Positions 40,901 through 52,900 of a DNA stretch of 64,000 bases are shown in pieces. Location: NCBI GenBank assembly GCA_013397455.1, contig VYZB01000024.1, positions 3,332,632 through 3,396,631 of the forward strand. Reading direction: 5' to 3'. The notes under the pieces were generated by a model. It did no database searches. It saw only the letters and a program-made list of their open reading frames with translations, and was not told where the DNA came from. The stretch is from Crotophaga sulcirostris. Lineage: Eukaryota > Chordata > Aves > Cuculiformes > Crotophagidae. The stretch's first letter is position 1; each line of letters starts with the position of its first letter. Both the position numbers and the translations under genes were made by a program.

Positions 40901-43900
40901 GCTCAATAATCCATCTATGCTGAAATCCAGGAATTTTACGTTTAAGAAAAAAATTCTTTGTCAAATTATTTCTAAAAATTTAAAAATTCTTTGTATAGTG
41001 TGAAAACTCTGCCTGTCACTACTTTCAAATTCAATTTTTTGATTATATATTTGCATGACATTTTTCATTTTCCAAGAGCTACTGTTTTTCATTGCAGAAA
41101 CATTCCCCTGGAGAAATGGTACCAGTGGTTAGTGCCCAAAATTAACCACCTGAGTGGAAACACCAACTATTTGCTAGGAAAAACAGACCATCAGCAGTGA
41201 TTGTTTTGAAAGAAAAAGATGCATAATTGTTAATAATTAGTGGATTTACTGATCAACCCATGGATGTTTGCAGAGGAGCAATAAAGGGTGGGGGAGGTGT
41301 CTGTGTTGTCTCTGGAGGGTGGGCAGAGATCTTCCAGGTGCAGTGTGCTGTGCACGCTGTCTTTGTGACATTCATGCAAGCGCTCCAGACTCTTTTTCTG
41401 GCTTTTTTTTGGCAAGCATAGCACACACTTCTTTATCAAACCTAGGCATCAGGTTTGTGGGGTGGGACTGCATGTACGCAGCCACATCCTGTAATTTTTA
41501 TTCTGAAGTCTGTCTTCCCTCAAAAAAGCAGATTATATAAGAATATATATTTTAATTAAAATTATACTCAGTATTTTTTTTTTGCTTCAATGCAATCTGA
41601 TGTGTTTATTACATTATTATGTGGCAATAGATTTGGGAAGAACTAATGGATGCAACTTGACAGTTGCATACGTACATGCATAGCTGTCCCTGCTGCAGGT
41701 GTTCTGGCCACGTTTAACATTGTGCCAGACTGTATGACTCCTCAGGCTGTAACACAAGCTCATACTGAGCTTGAGGGGCTGCCAGTAACATCAGTGGAAG
41801 TTAGAAAATCAAAACCATTATGACCCACAGAGTTCTTTCATTTGGCTGGGCAATACTGGAAGCCCAGGAATTGTGTTTCTTTTACAAATATATGATTTAT
41901 TCTGAGAGTCCAGAAAAATAGAAAAAGTGCAATGTAGCTTTCTGGTTTAGTGGTCATGAGCTGTGTCTGCAGTAGAGAATCAAACTGCTGGAAGGAGTCA
42001 GTGATTTGAAATCTGAACAGTTCAGTGCTGATGCCGATTTTGACAGTATTTGCTCATCTCTGTGCAAATGCCCATTCAAGCCACTTTGATGGCTGTACTT
42101 TCTGGGTGCTGTGGGATACCCAGGGATGCCTCAGTTCACAGAAGGAAATTTTGAAATCTATCAGGCTGTATAATAGAAAAACAGTGGGAGGACAGGCGAG
42201 CTTTTATGCTCTGCAGTGCTACTGAAATAATTCAGATGGAAGCCCACTGGAGTCAAGTGGTTCAGCGCCTGCTGAAAGAAAGTCTAATTACATCGTGTCC
42301 GAGAGCAAAATAAAACCTGTTATGACTTTTATGTGAGAGGTTTATCAGGCTCCCCCGTGGGTTGGGAGCTTCCTAGACAAACGGATGGGGTGCATGTTTG
42401 TGCCGGGGAGCAGCGAGGGCTGACAGCTCTCTGCAGAGGAGGAAAGAAACTGAGGGCAACAGCAAGTGTGGCCAAGGTGGGGACCACCCAACAGCAGCTC
42501 AGTCCCACTGCACCCAAGGATGGCAAGCAGGGCAGGTCCAGTGATGGAAACTGGGGTCAGCCAGGAGTCTGGGCAAGATCTGGTGGTGAGGCAGGTTCGA
42601 GGGCAAGCTGGGAGGTCTGTCCGTGGGCTGTGGCTCAGGTCCAGATCCACAGGCTGCATGGCCTGGGGGGGGGAAGCCTGGCTCAAAGGCAGCTTCTGAC
42701 GAGAAAGGAGCCCCCACTGATGCTGCATCAGCTCCTTCTTTGCAGCATGCTGAACCACGGTTAGGTACCTGCATACAACAGAGCTGCCATGAGTGCAAAC
42801 AGCCCAGCTCTGGGGTGGAGGGAGCAGTAAGCTCCAGGACCAGGTGGTATTTTGCTTAAACAAGGCCAGTATGACCACTTTTGTGAATACGCATTTGCAG
42901 TGCTTTTGTCAATAGTTTACGTAACTCAACCTGTGAAAAGAAGTGATGTATGGAAGCGCGTGCACCTGTGAGAACAAATATAAGCAGTTCAAGTCATGAC
43001 AACGTGCAGTTATCCTGCCGAGTACTTACAGCTGAAGTATAATTACAAGCCAGAAAATGCTAATGATTTCATAGTGTCATCAGTATATACAGCTTAACTC
43101 TTACAGAAGCAAAACATGGTATAGAGGTCTTTGTGGTGCTTTAAGAAAACAGAGATCTGCAAAAATAAAAATGAGTTTGGGTGAGTCTTACCCCTCAGTT
43201 ATCTGCTGGCTTGCTAACTCAACATGTGGCTGTGCTTTTGAGAGGCAGTTTGAGCTGAACTGACAGTTAATTACTGCTGAAATGGGAGACTCCACATCAT
43301 CCCTGCCTTTGTCCAGGTGCCTTGTTCTGCCTCTTTCTTTGCCCTGTGCTAGCACTTAGGCGCTTCGGTGCACACACCTATTTACTGAAATAACAAGAAA
43401 CTGACCTGAGAGGGAAAAAGAGTGGATTGTCAGGCTAAAGTTGGATAGTTTCTGCTGAGTCAATCATTTGCTATGAGAATTGCAAAAAAAAGCCAAAAAA
43501 ATGTGTTGAAACCATAAAGAATCTATTCTCTTTCTGGTGTAAAATGCAAAAACACCTTCAAAAATATGTTTTTTTCTTACTGTGGCTTTGCAAAATGTTA
43601 AATTTGCTGAAATACTTTGATTTCATTCTAGTGGATGATTGATAGGTAAGAGAACTGCAGATACGTTAGCTCTGTTTGTAGAGACATGTCCTATATGAAG
43701 TGTGCAGTATACCTTGCAAGCAAGACCTTCTTGAATGGGGAACCTTGATCTCAGGCAGGTCAGATTGTTTCATTGTTCCATTTGTTATAAGTATCTGTGC
43801 AGTATTCATGTGTGACGTAATGGTGCTTGGGCAGTAGATGAAAGAGGAAAGATCTAAAACTGCTTTCCCTTCAAAACCAAAGAAAAAGGTTTTCATTATG

Positions 43901-46900
43901 TTTCCAAGCAGAAGGTTATATGTACAAAGACGATAGTGAGTATGTGCAAGAGTGACAATGTCCATCTCTTTGATAAAGATATACGAAAATAATGGAGCTC
44001 TAGGATTTGGGGTTTTATTTCATTTTGTTTTTTCAAAGTGCATGGGGTAGAATATGACGTCTTCTGCACAAACCCCAGATGCCTGGAAAGTATAGCAACT
44101 TTGTAAAGAGTGAAGAAGTAGAAGAGTAGATTACATTTCCCAGCTTTCACCTAGGTCTTTTGGTGACTCTTTGATGAGTAGTCTTGGGATAATTACTGGT
44201 GTCTTGTAAATCTTTCAGGGAGTTTTTGAGCTCTTAGATCGACCTATAACGACAGATCTGACAGTCTGTGTCCTGCTCCACACCGTATAGTTATTTCTCC
44301 AGTTAATCGGGGAGAAGTGGAGTCCGTCCTTTCTTGTGCAGATTATGGCTTTCCCATTCCTGCCTTGAATGGCTGTCATACACCGTACCTTTCATGGACC
44401 TTCTGAGTTTATACTGTCGTGCTAAACTTTATACAAAATCACTGACAGTTGGCAGTGAGAAATTATTTCAGCACTCTTGCGTTCTTCCTGCAAAGCTGTA
44501 GCACCACTGTTCTAATGATTCTGCCCAAACATGTTGCTGTTGGAAAGTTGAAACCAGACAACTACAGTAGATGGTGATAATCACAGTAATGGTCACATCC
44601 TCTAGGCTTCTGCTTAAGGAAGAGGATTTGTCAAAATGTCTTCTGATGCAATACGAGTGCAAGTGAGGCAAGGCTGTATTTGTGTTAGGTTGCTCATATT
44701 AATTTGTTTGTATAAGGGACCACGATGGTTGGTGAAGACAGAGATGTTCTAATGAAGTTTATCAAGTTTATGTAAGCTTTATGGGTTTGAAGGAACTCTG
44801 AATAAAAGAGAGAAGGGACCTACAAGAGGAGGTAATTTTTCTGACTGTGCAGCTAGTGGGGAGGAAACAAATGAGATTGCCTAGTACTAATGAAAAGATG
44901 CTTTTACTTGCAGAAGGATTAGGGCAGACAATCGAGGCATCATATTTGTATTGTCACATGTAACTTTGAACATAAGTCCTCATCATCTAGAGCAGGATTA
45001 TGATTCCTCTCTGCTGTCCCCCTGTGAGAGGGATAATATTATAGAGCAAGCAACCTGTTTCACTGTAGGTCCATAGGAATGAGTTTAATGCTTGTTTCAT
45101 ATTCCTTTTAAAGGCTGTCTGTCAAGCAATCCAATCACAAAGGGTTGATTATTTGGATACAACCCGTATCACTCGTTGTGTGCTATTGACTGCACACACT
45201 GCTTGTTCATAATTTGTACATATTGTACAAGGTGGTTTGGGGGACGCTCAGTACAGGAGAGAACAATTCATGTTGTTTATATTTGTAAGCCATTCTGGTT
45301 ATCATCAAATACAGAGCAGCCCGAGGACTGCCTGAACTACTTCTGTAATTTGGTGAGCAGCTTGCAAAACTGGTGAAGTTACAAGGGAAATGTGTAGTGG
45401 GGCAGGTGTGGGAAAAAATGGCAGTCCAGTATCACCTTCTCAAGTGCCTTTAAAGGGCAGGGTTGAGGATAAATTAATTGGTCCCCTGGGTCTAAATTGG
45501 TATATTCATCCAGATCTTGGGAAATATCTGACAAGAAACAGTGAGTTGAGGATTCCTTTATGCCCTGATGGAGAACTTTTTGTAGGCCAAGCACATGCAA
45601 GTTCTTTTGAGGGAGTGTAAGTGGACCTGCTTTCTGGGATAGTACAACTATGTTTGGCAGCTTTTTTTTTGATTGTGGGTGGTCCTTGACGTAACAGTGT
45701 AAATCATCTGTTGAATTTTTAAATATTTGCAGTTGATTTGTCATAGTTACTGGATGTGTACAGATAAACTAGTTAATGGTTTATGCAAATAACCATTTTT
45801 TTGCATGTGTACTTTTAAAGGTGAATAAGATACAGGTACAAGTAAAACATGCAAAATGCATGTACTCACAATTGCTTGTTCTATCTTAGGAAAATATATG
45901 AAATAGTCTTCTGTTAAATAGCTTCACATCATATTTCAATACAGATTTCAATGAAGCAGTGCCAGAAACGGAAAGACTGGACTCCAAAGCTCTGAAGACT
46001 CGAGCTCAGCTTTCAGTGAAGAACAAGCGGCAGAGGCCGTCTCGAACAAGGCTGTATGACAGCATCAGTTCGACTGATGGAGAGGACAGCCTAGAACGAA
46101 AGGTGAGAAGGACTCTACCCTCTCTCTCAGGCTTCCTATGGAGTGCTAGATTGCCCCTGTAAATCATTGCACCCACTGTCTTTGTCCTTTCCTTGTGACA
46201 CAGGCACTATTTATTCCTCTGTGGCCAGTGTGCTGTGAATGACCTTGAGTGATGTGGGAGTCTGGTCTTCTTTGAGTCAGCACACCTATTTCTTTGGGTT
46301 TGTTGTTTTGGTTTTTTTTTGACAGGTATCCTGGGCTTTCTGATATATGTGTGCTTTATAATGCAGAGTGAGTCGTTTCATTTATGCAGGAGGTGAAAGG
46401 AACTTGAATCTGCATTTCTCTATTTGGTAATTTGTTAACACTATAGATACAATGCTTACTTGTTTCCATCTGAAAGCAAATACCAATAAACAATAGGTGT
46501 ATGGTATCAGAAGGTAATGGCATGAATTGCTAAAGTGTTGCTTACAATTAGAAGGCTAAATAATAAATAAAAGAACTGCATGTTCAAAGTAAACCTTGCT
46601 CTGATTGGTTACTAAATGGTATAACCTGCTTTATAAATTCTTATACCAACAGCCATCAAACAGTTACAGTAGTCCCATGCACATTTCAAAATCACCACTG
46701 CCCTTATGCATGAGAGCATCCTCACCAGCATCAGATTCTGGTGCTTCCTCCCTCTCCCCTGTGGCTAGCAGTGCAGCAATCTCACTTGACAACCTAACTG
46801 AAAACCAAGAAGAAGGACAACACCACAGAGGAGGTGTCCTTTCCCCACATGCTCGGGGTGACACTCCACTTTCCTCTCCTTCAAAGTCTGGGCACAGCTC

Positions 46901-49900
46901 TGAAGCATCTCCTTTGCATCATCCAGCTGGCAGGAATATTTTACAGGATAAAGGTATTACAATTTTTTACAATAAATTGATGCATCATTTTGCTCACTTA
47001 CTTCTCTTTTATGAAGTTCTATTGTGTAGTAGGACCTTAGCAACTAGAAGGCTGTCATCTCATAATTTCTTTTGTCTACCTGGAAGTAAAAAAAGTGCAG
47101 TTAGCCTTGTGTGATGTTATAAGAAAAGGGCAAAGTGTAAACTGAGATGAGGAGCTGTTTTCTTTCTTTTTTCCTGTTCTCACTCTCACTGAAAAAGACA
47201 TGGGAAGGTTGCCTTTAAGAAAATCTTACCCTTTGTTTTAAAAACCACCAGATTATTGGACCTTAGGACATTTCTCTATTAGAAACATGCTTAACACGGT
47301 ATACTTAGACAAATTATGTGATTTTGGCACTGCTAGATGCTTTTTTTGGAGGGTGGGGAAAGGAATGTAAAGCAAGAATAACAGATTGTAGCTTTTAATT
47401 TCTGAGAGGCAAGGATAGTATAGATTTAACAAGAGGTCAGTGGGTCTTCATTTAAAGGAAAAAATCAAGTAATTTGTTGAGGAGGTGGGCCACATCGTTA
47501 TTTATTTAATTCAGATTCTTTAAATGTAAGCTGGATGCATGATGCAATAAAACATGATGCAATCATACCTAGCTCAGGTACATTTCTCAGATACTAATTT
47601 ATTCAGTGTATTAACAATATAATATGGCAATATAATAATTCTGAACCCTCTTATCCAGATACCTTGTGAAGTCAAAATTAACATTTTACACAACTTTAAC
47701 ATTCTTAGCTGTGCACCTTGCATTCTTTACCTGTGATGTAAGATAAAATACATTATAAAATTGTTAGTAAGTGAGGACTTCAAAAATAGGTGTGGGTAGA
47801 TTCACAACAGACTTTGGCTTACTTAAAGTAACGGAGAAAAACATTTGTTGAGGATTTTAGTTTGTGTAGCTGGAAAGATTTGCCTTCATATGGGGCTTTT
47901 ACACAGATTTTTGAAAGACAGATGAATGAAATTCATTTCAGGTTAGACTCGGCTATTGTATGCTACCATTTTTACATAGGTTCTGAAATTGCTAGCCTAA
48001 TTGTACAGTTGTTACTTGTGTAATTTTTAATGAATCAAAGTTAGATTCAAAGCTTGAGTTTGGCAAGTAAAAATAAGGGTGTGAATGTAAGAATGTGACT
48101 TTCCGGTCTTACTTCAGCTTGAATGTACGACTGGTTTATCAGTGAAGTCATAAATCCTGCCTTTCTGTCCAGTGCATGAAAAATATCTTGATAAAAATTT
48201 GGTGCAGACTGGCCTGTAGTGTAAGGAATAGGGTAATATATTCCACTCACTGCGTTGCACTTTCCTTCCTAATTTGTGTTTGAAAAATAATCTGTCTAAA
48301 TATCGCTGTCATGCTTTCCCCATTGTGGCTGTTAAGGAAACAATCAGTGTTTTCGGGAGTATCCAGATTCTGATGAGTACATGAATATTAAACCAGATCA
48401 ATTTAATTTTCAGATGGAAAATTAATAAGTCCTACAAAAAAGGAATATCCTAAAACAGTTGTTGTTTGGCAGCAAATGTTGTAGCAATACTGTTTGAATT
48501 GAGTATTAATTTGAATGTCAAACTCTTACAGGTCATACAATAAGAAGGGCCATTGTATTTGTTGTGTGTTCAGTTAGGATTTTTTTAGAGAGGGAAAGAG
48601 AGCACATTTATAGACGTGTGTGACCATTGATTAGTCTGTGATTAGCAAAAGCGAGCATTAACAAGTTCGCACTTGTCTTTTTTTCATTTCTTGTGAGAGC
48701 CTGTAGTGTTGTGGAAAGAGCTGAAGTGGCATGAGATCAGTCTCCTCATCATTGAAAAATGATGAGGCATTTTCTTGCTTTGTCTTTTAAGCACAACTCT
48801 TTCGTGTATGTGTATGATTAATTACTTTTCTTCAGTTCTGCCTCTTTTGTGCAACAGCTTTCTTTGACAAGGCAGCCGAGGTGACCCCTATGGGCAATCC
48901 TCTGTTGATGGGAGAGGCTGGCTGCAACTGTGCTGTGACCTTGAGGAAGAAAGTTAGGTCTGGTCTCCTTTCACATCCATCAGCCACAGATTACTCACAC
49001 CAGCTCTTTGAGGCTGAAAGTGATTGATTAAATGGCTTCTGTGTGATTTACTCTGAGGAACCACCTCTCCCTCACCCTATCTGAAGAACTACAAGGAGAC
49101 AGGGAAGATTCACCCTTCCAGGGTAGTCAAAGTCCCCTCATACCCAGGCAGGGCATCTGCAGCCCTGGTTTTTGGCTGCTGCTGTGGGCCAAGCACTGTG
49201 TACCTCTGTGTAGTCAAACCACTATAGAGTCAAATCTAGTTTGCCCCTAAAGCTTGTTTTGGGACCTAGCCCATCCATCTTCCACTGTGTCCCATAGTCA
49301 GTGTGAGTGCTTTCGCTGGTAAATTGTCATTATTCCGAGGGGGTCAGCTGCATAGGAGTGGGAGCACACAGGTAAAAGAACCTGAACAGAAATTTGCCAT
49401 ACCAGCTAGCTGCTACATGTCCCTGCTGAGCTCTCCAAATTATTTCTTCTACTACACCAGCAAAACCTCCAGCTACTAAGTGCTTTTAATTATTTGCCAA
49501 CCACAAAAGTGGTGCATCCTACAGTTTCATTTACTTTTATTAAGAAGTTTCTCAAAAAAGTCCACCACCCCCAGCACCCAAGCCCCTGTGAAATGCTGTT
49601 GTGAAAATAAACATCGTGATCTTTAATTCTTTGCAGTGGCAATTTTGACAGTTGTTAAATGAGAAGTATTCATTAAAGCTGAAAGTGGAACCATAAGAGG
49701 AGAAGGGAGAGGAGTATGCATGGTGTAGGGTTGATGCAAAGTGTGGGTTGCCTAAAGCTTGCCTCGGCCACCCTGGGGGATGGATTTCTTCTCAGGAGAC
49801 TTTGTTTTGTCATTCTTCCCGTTGCTGGTTTTTGTTTTCTTTTCTTGACATGAGGTTACTTGTCACTGGTTCTTGAATGCTTTTCTTAACATACGGACTT

Positions 49901-52900
49901 GTTTTAGAATAAATCATATGGGGTGTAGTGTGGGGGTATTGCAAAAGACTTGTTTTCCTGTTTTTGCCAGGATTTATGAGCCACATGCACATTAAAATTT
50001 TTACTTGAATAAAAACCTGACGAAATATTATCCACAAAGCAGCATACACAGTTCTTCTATACCCAAAGCAGACTATCCTGTGATAGTGCTGCAGTTTTTG
50101 AGTTAATTCTGAGGGCTTGATTTATGTCAGCTACAGTAGGAGAAATCCACAAACCAAGCAGAGCTTAATAGTCACTGTAGATCTGAGGTCACATTGTAAA
50201 AGTCACCAAACCACAAGTGACATGAATGGCTGACCTTCATTTGCTTCCTCTGGAGTATTTGGGGACACTCTCTTACGTTTAGGAATGACAGAAACTGTGT
50301 CTGGATTTTTCAGCTGCTGTGTGTTTTCTTTTAGCTTCCATATAGATTTCACAGGATGTTTTGCAATCTCAGATTCATTGGTTTGGCTTTATAGATACTG
50401 CAGGCTGTTTCCTCTGTAGGCTTTAACAGTGTTTGTAGAAGAGATCAAAAATCGGTATTATCTGAACTACTTTTAATTCTTTTCTTTTGCTTTTAATTCA
50501 GAATGGTTGGATGTCAAGTTAAATATTTATTTTAACGAAGATGTTAAAGCTAAACAGCTAACTGTTGACCTAGCACGTCCATCATAAAAGATACCCTTGG
50601 CTCCAAAGTTCAAGAAAGTATTTTCAGGAGTCATTTTGGAAGTAAAGCATACATACCAAATTAATTCTGTAAAAGGAAACTTAAGCTGCTACTGCTGAGT
50701 TTAAAAATGGATTCACTGTAATGTTTACTTGTAAATCTCTTATGGTGTTTGACTTAACTACATGTTCATTAAAACTCAACCAAAATTAACTTTTCATTTC
50801 CTTCACTTAAAATAAGATTTCTCTGTGTGTGTTCAAATTCTGAAAGTATTTATCTATTTTTACTCCTTTTCACACTATCTTCTTGAAAATGAGAAGAATT
50901 CACTAATTATATTGTATACTCACACACATGTATATGTATGCATATCCAATTATAAAAAGATACATGAACTGTTCTAAATGGGAAGTGGAATAGCCATCCG
51001 TATAAATTAAAAATAATAATAATAATGTACATTCTTCCGTGTACAAATGTATCCTAGATGGTGCCACATGTGCTCAGGCAGCAAGAACAACTAGCCCTTC
51101 TATAGGGCATGCAGAAAAACTAAAGCGAAAACTCGCAGATCTTGGGTAAGCATTTTGTTATTTAAAATACTTATTGTTTTAGATAAAAGGATCAAAAGTA
51201 AAATTTCAAAGATTTTTCCTGATGTTTTCTAATGTTGTTATAGGGCTCCCTTGAGAAGGAGTTCAAACAAGGGCAAGAAGCGGAAAGAGAAGGAAGCCCT
51301 TAGGGTGACCTATGGCAGTAGGTATGGGTAAAAGATTGAGGATGCAAGAAATTATATGCCTGAAACATTAGAAAAACCTAATCATCCTAGCAGATGGGAA
51401 CATCAGCAGTCCCACTGACTTCATATAAATAAGTATTAACCTTTGAGGTTACAAACCTAGATTTCTTAACTAATGAAAGGCTAACATGCAATCTAAAAAT
51501 GCTTGGAGGTGTATAATGTGGCATCACTACGACTGTTGCATCCAGTAGTGGGATTTGCAGAAAGGTTATCAGAGCTGACCTACAGGAGGCACACATAGTC
51601 AGTTAGTGATACCCATGGTCCAGAAATCTTGACACAATTCCACATATTTTTTGGAAAAAAGCCCCCAGAGCAAGGATGGGCAGCAGCTGTTCACTGCAGC
51701 TTCATGGCACCCATGTCAGGAGTGCTTTTAGAAGGGTTTGTTTCTGAAGATGGACATAAGTTGAAAGCAGATAGGAAAAATGCTGACTATGTTGACCACA
51801 TCAAAATGCTGACTGCATTGATCACATCACAAACTTTCAGGGAAAGATTCATGAATTCCTTATGAGATACAATGAGACCAGCCTCTGGATTCTGAATAAA
51901 TAAATGGGTGTTCAAAATAGCCAGAAACAATCTTCTCTGCAAAAGCTAGTGTAGATTTTTACTGAAGGTCACTCCCCATGCTGATGAGTCTAACAAGATC
52001 TCAGCTAAAGGGGGTGATCCCTGGTTCCTGTGGAACACATGGCTCAGTTGTATGTCAGGAGTGCTAAGCAAACTTAATAGATTCCAAAAGTCTAGGAAGG
52101 ACATAGCAACTCAGAAACTCTCTGCATATAAAACAATGCCAAAGAAAACCTACGTGATAAAAGGACTATCGAAAGAAAAGCAAACTTTCAGTGCTTCTCA
52201 GAAAATCATTGTGGTGGAAAAACATTATGTAGCCATTAATGGAATTTTGCTGACTGTCTAATATACAGAGCCCCAGTGGCAAGAATATTGAACCCTCCCT
52301 AACATCAGAAAAGAAAAACAAACCTTAGACTTCTGACATACTCTTACAAGCACACTGTGCTGAAGTGCAGGTTCTGTCTCAGCATACATTTGTACATTTG
52401 TATCCTGCAAATATCTGACAGGATCTTCAGTGATCTGAGGCAGCAGTTGTCGCCTCTACACTGGTGTCAGAATACCTGTTCTATTTGGTTCCACTGGTGT
52501 ACCTGCTTGCAGTGTGCCTATGAGTTAATGGTAGTCACTGCTGAATTTCCATAGTGACAGAGATTTGTTAAAGCAAATTCTCTGCACCTCTGTGTAGCTG
52601 TAAGGCAGATAGTGCCCTCAGCAGGGTATTAAACACTACGTAGCACTTAAACACTACGCCATAGGGTGGTTGGAATGAAGGTATACTTGATTGTAAGAAC
52701 TTGATACATTCTGTATACCAACATAATGTGTTACAGATGTTTGTAAGATCCCATAGCTATCTTCTTTAGAGAAAGCAGATCTTAGTGTAGAGACATCAGT
52801 TGCTTATTAGACCATTTGACAAATCATTTATTTGTATTGTGTGTCAATGTGTCTGAGTTTGAATATAGTTACTAAAAGCAAGGTTTAATACTGCTTTCAA

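Larger units (their letters stand above)
39376..45944 (+). other. Intron, 6.6 kb
   Basis: Donor gtttgt, acceptor tcaatacag. It contains a spaced direct repeat (40659-40710) and a GC-rich island (about 42330-42880). Otherwise AT-rich, with no supported gene. Confidence 0.85.

Noticed and set aside
42345..42878. 177-codon open frame on minus, the longest in the window
   Set aside because: It fully overlaps plus-strand frames in a GC-rich island, shows no domain pattern, and lies in an intron of the opposite strand. Reported as an island, not as a gene.
45379..45744. 121-codon open frame on minus
   Set aside because: Intronic, antisense, and overlapped by a plus frame. Composition and sequence suggest no known family.
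46954..47114. Continuation of the 301-nt exon frame past its donor (about 50 more codons)
   Set aside because: No poly(A) hexamer close to the stop, and the downstream exon fits the splice exactly; intron retention is less likely than splicing.
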